DNA of 64,000 nucleotides from Croceicoccus sp. (lineage in GTDB: Bacteria > Pseudomonadota > Alphaproteobacteria > Sphingomonadales > Sphingomonadaceae): the NCBI GenBank assembly GCA_002694745.1, contig NZMY01000016.1, forward strand, positions 124,001 to 188,000. The letters are read 5' to 3'. The notes beneath the pieces were generated by a model that was not told where the DNA came from, did not search any database, and saw nothing but the letters and a program-made list of their open reading frames with translations. A program made the translations under genes and the position numbers. Shown here piece after piece: positions 28,313-37,379 of the stretch; positions within the stretch are counted from its first letter, which is position 1, and every line of letters starts with the position of its first letter.

Positions 28313-28867
28313 TCAAAGCCGGGGCAGCGTGACGCCGCGCTGCCCCATATATTTGCCCGTGCGGTCGGCATAGCTGACCTCGCACGGCTCGTTCCCCTTC
28401 AGGAACAGGAACTGGCACGCGCCCTCGTTCGCATAGATCTTGGCGGGCAGCGGCGTGGTGTTCGAAAACTCCAGCGTGACATGCCCTTCCCAGCCCGGCT
28501 CAAGCGGGGTGACGTTCACGATGATGCCGCAGCGCGCATAGGTGCTCTTGCCAAGGCAGATCACCAGCACGTCGCGCGGCACGCGGAAATATTCGACCGT
28601 GCGGGCCAGCGCAAAGCTGTTGGGCGGGATCACGCAGACGTCGGTCTTGCGGTCCACAAAGCTGTTGGCCGCGAAATCCTTGGGATCGACCACCGCGCTG
28701 TCGACATTGGTGAAGATCTTGAACTCGTCCGCCACGCGCGCGTCATAGCCATAGGACGACAGGCCGTACGAGATACAGCCGTCGCGCCGCTGCGCCTCGA
28801 CGAACGGCTCGATCATGCCCGTCGCCTGTGCCTGTTCGCGGATCCACCGGTCCGAGAGAATCGCCAT
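28313..28867 (-). CDS. dcd: dCTP deaminase
   Basis: Deaminates dCTP to dUTP for thymidylate synthesis, 184 residues. Signatures are [13 protein letters not shown] near residues 33-45, [48 protein letters not shown] with the catalytic Glu, and the C-terminal [11 protein letters not shown]. The ATG at 28867 starts the known N-terminus MAILSDRWI; an upstream in-frame ATG has no support. Confidence 0.95.
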   Translation of the reverse strand: MAILSDRWIREQAQATGMIEPFVEAQRRDGCISYGLSSYGYDARVADEFKIFTNVDSAVVDPKDFAANSFVDRKTDVCVIPPNSFALARTVEYFRVPRDVLVICLGKSTYARCGIIVNVTPLEPGWEGHVTLEFSNTTPLPAKIYANEGACQFLFLKGNEPCEVSYADRTGKYMGQRGVTLPRL

Positions 28868-28959
28868 TGTCGCTCCGATAATTGCCCAGCCTGCCGTCTG
28901 CCCAATCGCCGGGCACGGGGGCAAGCCCTGCGGCTGCGCTTCCTGTGCAAGAACCGGTA

Positions 28960-29697
28960 TCAGCCGCCCGTTTCGCCGCGCATCACCAGCCAGCCGACGG
29001 GTTCGTCCAGATCGGGCAGGCTATAGGCAGTGTTCGCGGTCCAGATCGTCCAGTCGCCGCCCGCATAGGCGGGTTCCTCGCGGTCTTGCGCCAGCCACAG
29101 CGCCCGCTGAGACCTTGCGCCAAAGCCATAGGCCGCCTCGAACTGCGCGGTCGGCGCCAGCACTGCGCGGCGGCCGCCATGCGCCTCGATCTGGTTGAGG
29201 AAGGTGACGAGTTCGCTCTCCACCTCCGCCGCGCGAACGGGCCGCATGCAATCGCTGCCCAGCGCGTCGAGCCGGACGGCGGGCGGCAGCATATCGGCAT
29301 CGCGCGGGACCAGGGTGACGAAATTCGCCGATTGCCGATCCGCCGGCGCGCAGGGGTCGAACTGGTGAACCGCGCCGAATGGAATACCCGACCGGCCCGC
29401 CCGCTCCCGCTCCTCGGCAAAGCGGTCGTTGCGTGCCGATGCGCCGATGCTGGCCGTCGCATAGACGAAACGCACCAGCGGCTTGCCGCCTTCGCCGCCC
29501 TCGGCCAGCGTCAAAACGTCGCGCGCAGTGTGGCGCGAGTCGATCCATGCGCCCTGTACGGGATAGGACTGCGCCGAAGGCTCCCAATGCGCGGCATGCC
29601 ACCACGCCGCGCAGGCACCCGACAACAGGCCCGCCGCCAGCAATATCCCGATCGCGCGCAACGCGCGGCCCCGCCCTTTCATGCCGCCTGCCGTCAC
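28960..29697 (-). CDS. GH25-lysozyme-like protein without the catalytic acids
   Basis: A 245-residue protein with an N-terminal signal or anchor (residues 10-30, [12 protein letters not shown]) and a domain that follows the GH25 lysozyme pattern: YPVQG start, [41 protein letters not shown], and WTIW. The key residues have changed. The family's first Asp (QGIDVS) is replaced in QGAWIDS, and the DxE on the central strand (VDLE) is RLD at 142-144. It probably binds peptidoglycan or glycan without cutting it. Its GTG start overlaps the UPF0262 stop. Start choice (GTG, or ATG 15 bp later) is uncertain. Confidence 0.65.
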   Translation of the reverse strand: MTAGGMKGRGRALRAIGILLAAGLLSGACAAWWHAAHWEPSAQSYPVQGAWIDSRHTARDVLTLAEGGEGGKPLVRFVYATASIGASARNDRFAEERERAGRSGIPFGAVHQFDPCAPADRQSANFVTLVPRDADMLPPAVRLDALGSDCMRPVRAAEVESELVTFLNQIEAHGGRRAVLAPTAQFEAAYGFGARSQRALWLAQDREEPAYAGGDWTIWTANTAYSLPDLDEPVGWLVMRGETGG

Positions 29698-30176
29698 CCG
29701 CGAATATGAAGGACGCAGATCAGCGTGAACAGGCGGCGCGCGGTGGCGAAATCGGTCTCGATCTTGCCTTCCAGCCGCTCCATCAGCAATTCGGTCGCGC
29801 GGTTGTGGATGCCGCGCCGCGCCATGTCGATCGTCTCGATCTCGGACGCGGTGGCCTTGCGGATCGCCTGGTAATAGCTGTCGCAGATCGCGAAATATTC
29901 GCGGATCGGACGGCGAAACCGCGCCAGCCCCAGCAGCAGCATCTCAAGCGGCTCGTCGTCCTCGCTGCGGATCGAGATCGACAGCCGCCCGTCCACCACC
30001 GACAGCGCCAGCCGATAGGGGCCCTTGTGCCCCGCTTCCCACGAACGCAGCGGCTTGAAGCTGTTTTCCTCGATCAGGTCGAAGATCGCGACGCGGCGCT
30101 CCTGCTCGATATCGGGATTGCGCCACGTGATCGTGGCCTCGTCCAGAGTGATATCGATGATGCGCGGGTCCGACAT
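29694..30176 (-). CDS. UPF0262 family protein
   Basis: A 160-residue protein of the alphaproteobacterial UPF0262 family. Marks are the opening RIIDITLDEATITWRNPDIEQERRVAIFDLIEENSF, the central GPYRLALSV, and IETIDMARRGIHNRATELLMERL. No function is established. The ATG at 30176 fits the family start. It is coupled by a 4 bp overlap to the GH25-like gene downstream, a link that could tie the unknown family to the cell wall. Confidence 0.88.
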   Translation of the reverse strand: MSDPRIIDITLDEATITWRNPDIEQERRVAIFDLIEENSFKPLRSWEAGHKGPYRLALSVVDGRLSISIRSEDDEPLEMLLLGLARFRRPIREYFAICDSYYQAIRKATASEIETIDMARRGIHNRATELLMERLEGKIETDFATARRLFTLICVLHIRG

Positions 30177-30419
30177 AAGTGCGGTGCCATCGCAAATGGC
30201 GGCTTGGCGCACAAGCGCGAATGCCGAGAACTGCCCCGCAGATATCGCCCATGCCGCACCGATTGCCCGCAACAGCTTATGAACAGGCGCACTATTATTG
30301 GTAAGACTTGTTGACGGACACCCTGCTCCCGCGTTTATCGCATGGGCTGGATTCGCGCGGGATCGGGGTCAGGACAAAGGCCCGCGGGGACGGCAGACGA
30401 GGGACGATTTCCAAAGGCC

Positions 30420-31091
30420 ATGTGGCGGCTCCATCATTTCGCTTTATGTCCGTTCAGCCGCAAGCTTCGCCTGCTGCTGAGCGAGAAGGGCGTGCCCTAC
30501 ACGCTCGAACCGGAAAACCCCTGGGCGCTGCGCGACGAATATTACCTGATCAACCCGGCGGGCCGCACCCCGGCGATGCGGCACGAGGACAAGGATCTGG
30601 TGCTGGCGGACAGCCGCGCCATCGCCGAATATCTGGAAGAGACGGTCGAAAAGAACCCGATGATCAACGGCCCGGCGGCGAACCGGGCGGAGATCCGGCG
30701 GCTGGTCGCCCTGTTCGATGAGAATTTCTGGGGCGACGTCACCGCCCCGCTGCTGACCGAACGCTATGCCAAGCGCGTCGTGCTGCGTCAGGCGCCCGAT
30801 TCGCGCGCGCTGCGCGATGCGATGCGGCTAGCGGACCAGCATCTCGATTATTGCGACTACCTGATCGACCACCGCCGATGGCTGGCGGGCGCGACGATGA
30901 GCCTTGCGGACCTGACGGCGGCGGCGCAGATCTCGGTCGTCGATTATCTGGGCGGGATCGACTGGCGCGGTCACGAATCGACGCGCGGCTGGTATTCGGT
31001 GCTGAAGAGCCGCCCCAGCTTCCAGCCGCTGCTATCTGACAGGGTCGAAGGCGCGCTGCCGCCGCGTCACTACGCCGACGTCAACGCCTGA
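30420..31091 (+). CDS. fzlA: GST-fold protein, FzlA-like (FtsZ-localised protein A)
   Basis: A 223-residue GST-fold protein closest in pattern to Caulobacter FzlA, which binds FtsZ and is needed for constriction rather than for detoxification. It begins MWRLHHFALCPFSRKLRLLL. Further marks are NPAGRTPAM, LADSRAIAEYLEE, WLAGATMSLADLTAAAQISVVDYLG and WYSVLKSRPSF. These match FzlA better than general GSTs. The start follows AAAGG. A general GST is the alternative. Confidence 0.7.
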   Translation: MWRLHHFALCPFSRKLRLLLSEKGVPYTLEPENPWALRDEYYLINPAGRTPAMRHEDKDLVLADSRAIAEYLEETVEKNPMINGPAANRAEIRRLVALFDENFWGDVTAPLLTERYAKRVVLRQAPDSRALRDAMRLADQHLDYCDYLIDHRRWLAGATMSLADLTAAAQISVVDYLGGIDWRGHESTRGWYSVLKSRPSFQPLLSDRVEGALPPRHYADVNA

Positions 31092-31109
31092 CGCCCCGCG
31101 ACTGCGCCT

Positions 31110-32057
31110 TTACGCAGTGCGGTCGTCGGTGAAACGGCCATGCTTGCGATAACGCACCATCCAGCGGTCGAGAAACAGGCTCATCGGACGGGGCTGAACG
31201 CCAAGGCGCGACAGACCCGGTATGTCGCCGCTGGCCACATTGCCCTGCGCCAGCATCGCATATTGATCGGAATTGATCGGCGCGCCCGGCAGAAAGCCCG
31301 ACACCGCGGCCATCGCCGATCCGACCATGTCGGGCAGCGCGATGAAATGGCGATTGCGGTTCTGCGCTGCCGCGATGCGTTCATTGATCTCCAGCATCGT
31401 CACCACTTCGGGACCGGCGATCTCATAGGTCTTGCCGCCATGCTTCGCCGGATCTTCCAGCGCCGCCACGACCGCCTCTGCCGCGTCGTCGACGAACAGG
31501 GGCTGCAGCTTCGCATCGGGCGCAAACACCGGCAGCACGGGCAATGCCGAGATCAGCCCGCCGAACATGTTGAGGAAATTGTCGTCCGATCCGAACAGGA
31601 TCGAGGGGCGCAGGATGGTCGCGCCGGGAAATGCCTCCAGCACCTCGCGCTCACCCACGCCTTTGTATTTCTGATAGGGGATGTCCGAGGACTCATCGGC
31701 GCCGATGGCCGAGACATGGACCATCGCGGTGCAGCCCTTTTCCGCCGCGATCCGCGCGACATGGCCCGCACCCCGGCCCATGATCGCATCGAGATTGCCC
31801 GAAAACGCGCCGACAAGGTTCACCACCGCATCCGCCCCGTCGATCACCGCGTTCAGCGATGCCTCATTCGTGATGTCGCAGCGCGCGAACTGGATCTGGC
31901 CGAGATTGGCAAGCGGGCGGAGCGAGAACGCCTCCTTGGGATTGCGCGCCGCGACGCGCAGCCGCGCGCCCCGTTCCAGCAGGGCCTGCGCCACATGGGT
32001 CCCGAAAAAGCCACTGCCGCCGATCAGCGTAACCAGCCTGCCCTTCAAACCCGACAT
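31110..32057 (-). CDS. Complex I NDUFA9-like NAD(P)H-binding protein
   Basis: A 315-residue atypical short-chain dehydrogenase-fold protein. The nucleotide site is LIGGSGFFGTHVAQALLERGA (about residues 11-31) and the family block VVNLVGAFSGNLDAIMGRGAGHVARIA follows. YQKYKGVGEREV keeps a Y-x-K, and LRPSILFGSDDNFLN is a family mark. Homologues are annotated as NDUFA9-type accessory proteins of NADH dehydrogenase. The ATG at 32057 begins two residues before the nucleotide domain. A catalytic role is doubtful. Confidence 0.82.
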   Translation of the reverse strand: MSGLKGRLVTLIGGSGFFGTHVAQALLERGARLRVAARNPKEAFSLRPLANLGQIQFARCDITNEASLNAVIDGADAVVNLVGAFSGNLDAIMGRGAGHVARIAAEKGCTAMVHVSAIGADESSDIPYQKYKGVGEREVLEAFPGATILRPSILFGSDDNFLNMFGGLISALPVLPVFAPDAKLQPLFVDDAAEAVVAALEDPAKHGGKTYEIAGPEVVTMLEINERIAAAQNRNRHFIALPDMVGSAMAAVSGFLPGAPINSDQYAMLAQGNVASGDIPGLSRLGVQPRPMSLFLDRWMVRYRKHGRFTDDRTA

Positions 32058-32248
32058 GTCGTGCCCTTTACCTGCGCGGCCGATGTGCCGCCTGTCATCA
32101 CCAAGCCGCGCCTTAGGCCAAGCGCGCCCCATACTGCAACTGCCGAAACGCGCCTTGGGGTGTCCGATTTCCCCGCCCAAGTCGCGGCCCACAGATTGCA
32201 CGGGCGCGCCAATCGCCTATGGATGGCGGTGATGAAGGCCGCGATCCG

Positions 32249-34459
32249 ATGACAGCCCTGACTTCAGCCGCGCGTGCGATCCCCCCGCGGCAGGGCCTGT
32301 TCGTCGTCACGATTCTGACAGGCAGCTTCCTGCTGTTCCTGATCCAGCCGATGATCGCGCGCTTTGCCCTGCCGGTGGTGGGCGGCGCGCCCAATGTCTG
32401 GAACAGCGCCATGCTGGTGTTCCAGCTGCTGCTGCTGGGCGGCTATCTCTACAGCCACGCCATCGCGCATCAGCCTATGCGGCGGCAGGTCGTCCTCCAC
32501 CTCGCGCTGCTGGCCGCCGCCGCGCTGACGCTGCCCATCGCGCTGGCCGAATTGCCGCCCGCCGCGCCCGGCTGGGAAGCTTTGTGGGTGCCCGCGCTGT
32601 TCCTGCTGTCGATCGGGCCGGTGTTCCTGATGCTCTCGTCGCAGGCCTCGCTGATGCAGCGCTGGTTCGCCGCCTCTCCCGAATCGGGCGATCCCTATGT
32701 GCTCTACGGCGCGTCCAACCTGGGCAGTTTCGGCGGGCTGATCGCCTATCCGCTGATCTTCGAGCCGACCATGCCGCTGCACACGCAAAGCTATCTGTGG
32801 AGCGCAGGCTTCGTCGCGCTGATTGCCATGGCGGCTTTCGCAGGCTGGTCGCGCTGGCAGGCGGTGGGAGAGATCGGCGAATATGTCTCGCCCGACGAAG
32901 CGGAGCGCGAGGCGCCTGCGGTCACGCCGCGCCTGATGGCGCTGTGGATCGCGCTGGCGGCGGTGCCGTCGGGGCTGATGCTGTCGACGACCACGCTGCT
33001 GACCACCGACATCATGGCCGCTCCGATGCTGTGGGTTATTCCGCTTGGCCTCTACCTGCTCAGCTATTCGGTGGCCTTCAGCGAAGAGGGGCATTTCGCC
33101 GCGCATCTGTCCGGCATCGCGCCCGTCACCCTGCTATTCGTGGGCGCGCTGGCGCTGTCGCCCGCGGGACAGGCCAGCATGGAGATCGCGCTGGCCATGG
33201 CGGCGCTGCTGTTCCTGGTCGCGGTCGCGCTGCACAAGCGTCTGTTCGACCTGCGCCCCGATCCGCGCCATCTAACTTTGTTTTACCTGCTGACCGCGTC
33301 GGGCGGCGCGCTGGGCGGGATCTTCAGCGGCCTGGTCGCGCCGGTGGTGTTCGACTGGATCTACGAACATGCGATCCTGCTGATCGCCGCCGCCATGCTG
33401 GTGCGCCCGATAGAGCTTCCCTTCATCACGCCCTTCCTCAGGCGCGGCGGCTGGCCCGCCGCCCTGTTCGCGGTCGCGGCGCTGGCCCTGACTGCATGGC
33501 TTTCCTACGAACTTTCGCGCGCCGCCGTTTATGGCCTGAATGCGCGCGTCGCAGGCTTCATCGGTCTGATCGCCTGCATCGGCATCGTCTGCGGGTCGCT
33601 TCGGTGGCTCTATGTCGCGGTGCTGGTCATGCTGATGCTGGGTCATCTCGGCTGGTCGACCATCCAGTCCAGCATCGACGGCCAGCGGGCACGCAGCTAT
33701 TTCGGGTCCTATCATATCGAGAATTCGTCCGACGGCACGCTACGCTACCTGACGCACGGGACCACGCTGCACGGGCAGCAGTTCACCGATCCCGCGCGCA
33801 AAAACGATCCGACCAGCTATTACGGCGCCACATCGGGCGTTGGCATCGCACTCGAAAACGCGCCCCGCGATGCGCGGGTCGGCGTCGTCGGGCTCGGCGT
33901 CGGGACGCTGGCCTGCTATCGCAAGCCCCGGCAGGACTGGACGTTTTTCGAAATCGACCGGCAGGTCGTCGCCTTCTCGCGCGCGGGCGAGTTCACCTTC
34001 GTATCCGATTGCACCCCCGATGCGCGGATCGTGGTGGGCGATGCGCGCATCGCACTGGACAGGCAGCAAAGGGACAGCTTCGACCTGCTGGCCATCGACG
34101 CGTTCTCCTCCGATGCGATCCCCGTGCACCTGATGACGCAGGAAGCTTTCGACATCTATGGCGACGCGCTGGCCGATGACGGCATGCTGATGGTGCATGT
34201 GTCGAACCGCTATCTCGATCTGGCCCCGATGGTGGCCGCGCTGTCGAGAAAGGGCCGCTGGCACGGCGCGATGCGCATGGATACCGACGATCTGGCCACG
34301 GGCCTTACCCCGTCGCTGTGGATCGCGCTGACCCGCGACCGCGATGCCTATAACCGTCTGATCGACGCCAGCGGACCCGAATGGTCGGCCCTGCCGCCGC
34401 CCAGCGATCAGGCGTGGACCGACGACAATGCCTCGATCCTTCCCCTGATCCGTTGGTGA
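32249..34459 (+). CDS. Membrane protein fused to a spermidine-synthase-like domain
   Basis: A 736-residue protein. Residues 1-470 contain many hydrophobic helices, opening with FLLFLIQPMIARFALPVVGG, the pattern of the so-called fused MFS/spermidine synthase family. After a soluble linker, residues 530-736 form a class I methyltransferase-like spermidine-synthase fold: VGVVGLGVGTLACY, FEIDRQVVAFS, VVGDARIAL and LLAIDAFSSDAIPVHLMT. No clear aminopropyltransferase specificity is visible, so polyamine synthesis is not assured. ATG at 32249 was chosen because AAGG lies ten bases before; ATG at 32219 is possible. Confidence 0.82.
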   Translation: MTALTSAARAIPPRQGLFVVTILTGSFLLFLIQPMIARFALPVVGGAPNVWNSAMLVFQLLLLGGYLYSHAIAHQPMRRQVVLHLALLAAAALTLPIALAELPPAAPGWEALWVPALFLLSIGPVFLMLSSQASLMQRWFAASPESGDPYVLYGASNLGSFGGLIAYPLIFEPTMPLHTQSYLWSAGFVALIAMAAFAGWSRWQAVGEIGEYVSPDEAEREAPAVTPRLMALWIALAAVPSGLMLSTTTLLTTDIMAAPMLWVIPLGLYLLSYSVAFSEEGHFAAHLSGIAPVTLLFVGALALSPAGQASMEIALAMAALLFLVAVALHKRLFDLRPDPRHLTLFYLLTASGGALGGIFSGLVAPVVFDWIYEHAILLIAAAMLVRPIELPFITPFLRRGGWPAALFAVAALALTAWLSYELSRAAVYGLNARVAGFIGLIACIGIVCGSLRWLYVAVLVMLMLGHLGWSTIQSSIDGQRARSYFGSYHIENSSDGTLRYLTHGTTLHGQQFTDPARKNDPTSYYGATSGVGIALENAPRDARVGVVGLGVGTLACYRKPRQDWTFFEIDRQVVAFSRAGEFTFVSDCTPDARIVVGDARIALDRQQRDSFDLLAIDAFSSDAIPVHLMTQEAFDIYGDALADDGMLMVHVSNRYLDLAPMVAALSRKGRWHGAMRMDTDDLATGLTPSLWIALTRDRDAYNRLIDASGPEWSALPPPSDQAWTDDNASILPLIRW

Positions 34460-34595
34460 AGCCCCTTGACCCGCACCACCCGTGCGAGAGATAGGTTCAA
34501 CCGTTACCATCTCGCGCCTGCAAAGGGGTAACGGCGGGGCTGCTGCGCCCGCTGCATGATCTTTCGCTCAACCCTTCCGGAAAGAGAGGTTGCAC

Positions 34596-35972
34596 TTGCC
34601 TTCCACCCGTTTCGTCACTCGCGCCGCATTGATGGCCTGCGCCGCCATGGCCCTGTCCGCCTGCGCCGCCGACCAGACCGGCCCGCAATCGGCATCGTCC
34701 TCGGCCGCCCGTTCGGCTTCGCCCTATCCCTCCACCTATGCGCCCTATCCCGGCCGGCCGACCGCTCTGGTTGGCGCGACATTGTTCGACGGACGCGGCG
34801 GCCAGATGCAGAACGCGACCGTGCTGTTTGAAAACGGGCGCATCACCGCTGTCGGCGACGCGTCGCTGGGCGTTCCGGCAGGCTATGACCGGATCGACGG
34901 CACCGGCAAGTTCGTCACCCCCGGCGTGATCGACATCCACTCGCACCTCGGCGATTATCCCTCGCCCGATGTCGGCGCGCATAGCGACGGGAACGAGGCG
35001 ACCTCCCCCACCACGCCCGAGGTCTGGGCCGAACATTCGGTCTGGCCGCAGGATCCCGGTTTCTCGCGTGCGCTGGCCAATGGCGGGGTGACCGCGCTGC
35101 AGATCCTGCCGGGTTCGGCGAACCTTATGGGCGGCCGTTCGGTCACGCTGAAGAACGTGCCCGCGCTGACCGTGCAGGGCATGAAGTTCCCCGGCGCGCC
35201 GCAGGGGCTGAAGATGGCCTGCGGCGAAAACCCCAAGCGCGTCTATGGCGGCAAGGGACAGGCACCCTCGACCCGCATGGGCAATTTCGCGGTAAACCGG
35301 CAGACGTGGATCGACGCGCAGGATTATGACGGCACCGACCGCAATCTGGCCAAGGACACGCTGAAGGCCGTGCTCGACGGCGAGATCCAGGTGCACAACC
35401 ATTGCTACCGCGCGGACGAGATGGCGCTGGTGATCGATATGGCCAAGGAATTCGGCTACACCGTGTCCACCTTCCATCATGCCGTCGAAAGCTACAAGAT
35501 CGCGGACCTGCTGCGCGAGAACGACATCTGCTCGGCGGTGTGGGCCGACTGGTGGGGCTTCAAGATGGAGGCCTATGACGGCATCCTCGAAAACGCCGCT
35601 CTGATCGAGAATGCGGGCGCCTGCGTCGTCATCCACTCCGACGATCAGGACGGCATCCAGCGCCTGAATCAAGAGGCTGCCAAGGCGCAGGCCGCGGGCA
35701 AGCGGATCGGGATCGACATTCCCGATGGCAAGGTCATCGGCTGGTTCACCTATAACGCCGCCAAGGCCATGGGCATCGCGGACGAGACGGGCAGCCTGGA
35801 AACGGGCAAGGCGGCAGACGTGGTGCTTTGGAACGGCAACCCCCTCTCGGTCTATTCGCGGCCCGAGAAGGTGTGGATCGACGGCGCGCTGATGTTCGAC
35901 GCGAACGATCCGAAACGCCGGCCCGTCAGCGATTTCGAACTCGGCCAGCCCGGCGCGGGAGACGTGAAATGA
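34596..35972 (+). CDS. Exported amidohydrolase, metal-site complete
   Basis: A 458-residue amidohydrolase (imidazolonepropionase-like subgroup) with a lipoprotein-type signal (ALSAC, Cys23). Metal ligands expected in the family are present: TPGVIDIHSHLGD with HSH at 115-117, a lysine in PQGLKMACGENPK, histidines in VHNHCYR and TFHHAVES, and Asp in VIHSDDQDG. TTG at 34596 was preferred because GAGAGG lies six bases upstream. Its stop overlaps the start of the second amidohydrolase (ATGA). The pair probably forms one periplasmic hetero-enzyme acting on a peptide or amide; the substrate is unknown. Confidence 0.85.
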   Translation: MPSTRFVTRAALMACAAMALSACAADQTGPQSASSSAARSASPYPSTYAPYPGRPTALVGATLFDGRGGQMQNATVLFENGRITAVGDASLGVPAGYDRIDGTGKFVTPGVIDIHSHLGDYPSPDVGAHSDGNEATSPTTPEVWAEHSVWPQDPGFSRALANGGVTALQILPGSANLMGGRSVTLKNVPALTVQGMKFPGAPQGLKMACGENPKRVYGGKGQAPSTRMGNFAVNRQTWIDAQDYDGTDRNLAKDTLKAVLDGEIQVHNHCYRADEMALVIDMAKEFGYTVSTFHHAVESYKIADLLRENDICSAVWADWWGFKMEAYDGILENAALIENAGACVVIHSDDQDGIQRLNQEAAKAQAAGKRIGIDIPDGKVIGWFTYNAAKAMGIADETGSLETGKAADVVLWNGNPLSVYSRPEKVWIDGALMFDANDPKRRPVSDFELGQPGAGDVK

Positions 35973-37342
35973 AGGCCATAGCCAGCGCAATCGCGCTTTC
36001 CATCGCTCTCGTTTCGCCCGCCCTTGCGCAGGATCTGGCGATCACCGGCGCGACCGTGGCCACCGGCGACGGCAGCGAACCGATCGAGAATGCCACCGTC
36101 GTCGTGCGCGGCGGAAGGGTGGTGGCCGCAGGCAGCGGCGTGGCCGTGCCCGCCGGGGTCCCGGTCATCGACGGTACCGGTAAATGGGTCACGCCCGGCC
36201 TGTTCTCCGCCGTCACCGATCTGGGCCTGTGGGATGTCGGCGCAGTCAACGAAAGCGACGACCGCGAGGCGGAGGCTTCGCCCTTCTCGGCATCGCTCGA
36301 CATGTCGGTCGCGATCAATCCGGCCTCGCAGCACATTCTCGTCAGCCGGATGGGCGGGGTCACGCGGGCCACCGTGATCGGCCAGCCGGGCAGCTCGATC
36401 TTCTCAGGCCAGGGCGCGATCATCGATCTGGGTGCCGATGCCAATGCCGTGACCAGGGCGCGCGCGTTTCAGTTCATCAATCTGGACGAAACCGGCGCGC
36501 GGCTTGCGGGCGGCAGCCGCACGGCGGCGCATGCGCTGCTGCGCAACGCGCTGCGCGAGGCGCGCGACTATGGCAACCGTTCGGGCATCGCGGGCAGCGC
36601 CTCGCGTCCGGGTGCGGTGCGCACCGGCGACGATCTGCCGATCGACCCGCGCATGGTGGATAACGAGACCGAGCGCGGCGAGGACGTGCTGCTGACCCGC
36701 TTCGACGCCGCCGCGCTGGTGCCGGTGGCGAACGGAACTCAGCCGCTTTACGTGCAGGTCGATCGCGCTGCCGACATCCGCTCGGTGCTGGCGCTCAAGC
36801 AGGAGTTTCCGCAGCTCGACCTCGTGCTGGTCGGCGTCCACGAAGGCTGGCTGGTCGCCCGCGACATCGCGGCGGCGGGCGTACCCGTGGTCGCCTTCGC
36901 GCTGGATGACCTGCCTGTGGCGTTCGAGGAACTGGCGGCGACACAAAGCAATATCGGCCGGATGAAGGACGCGGGCGTGACGGTCGCCATCGGCCCCTTC
37001 ACCGACGATTTCCAGCCGCGCTTCGCTCCGCAATTCGCGGGCAATCTGGTGGGTCTGCAGAAGGTCCCCGGCGCAACCGGCCTGACATGGGGCGAGGCTT
37101 TTGCCGCCATCACTTCGGTCCCGGCCAGGATCGCGGGCATGGAAGGGGAAGCGGGCGTGCTCGCTCCGGGTGCGCATGGCGACGTGGTCATCTGGGACGG
37201 CGACCCGCTGGAGATCTCCTCCGCGCCGCAGCGCGTGTGGATCGACGGGGTGGAACAGCCGCTCGACAACCACCAGAGCGCATTGCGCAATCGCTACCGC
37301 GACCTCGATCGCAGCGACCTGCCCAAGGCCTATGACTGGTAG
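35969..37342 (+). CDS. Exported amidohydrolase-like protein lacking the HxH motif
   Basis: A 457-residue amidohydrolase-fold protein with a cleavable signal (LVSPALAQ). The fold is clear from NATVVVRGGRVVAAGSG, GTGKWVTPGLF and the C-terminal LAPGAHGDVVIWDGDPLE. The metal-binding HxH normally found after TPGL is replaced by FSAVTD (79-84), and histidines equivalent to the other ligands are not evident. It is likely non-catalytic or dependent on its partner. The ATG overlaps the stop of the preceding amidohydrolase, so both are made in step. Confidence 0.85.
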   Translation: MKAIASAIALSIALVSPALAQDLAITGATVATGDGSEPIENATVVVRGGRVVAAGSGVAVPAGVPVIDGTGKWVTPGLFSAVTDLGLWDVGAVNESDDREAEASPFSASLDMSVAINPASQHILVSRMGGVTRATVIGQPGSSIFSGQGAIIDLGADANAVTRARAFQFINLDETGARLAGGSRTAAHALLRNALREARDYGNRSGIAGSASRPGAVRTGDDLPIDPRMVDNETERGEDVLLTRFDAAALVPVANGTQPLYVQVDRAADIRSVLALKQEFPQLDLVLVGVHEGWLVARDIAAAGVPVVAFALDDLPVAFEELAATQSNIGRMKDAGVTVAIGPFTDDFQPRFAPQFAGNLVGLQKVPGATGLTWGEAFAAITSVPARIAGMEGEAGVLAPGAHGDVVIWDGDPLEISSAPQRVWIDGVEQPLDNHQSALRNRYRDLDRSDLPKAYDW

Positions 37343-37379
37343 ATGAGATGCCGACCGGCGCGGAATGTCACCGCGCCGG

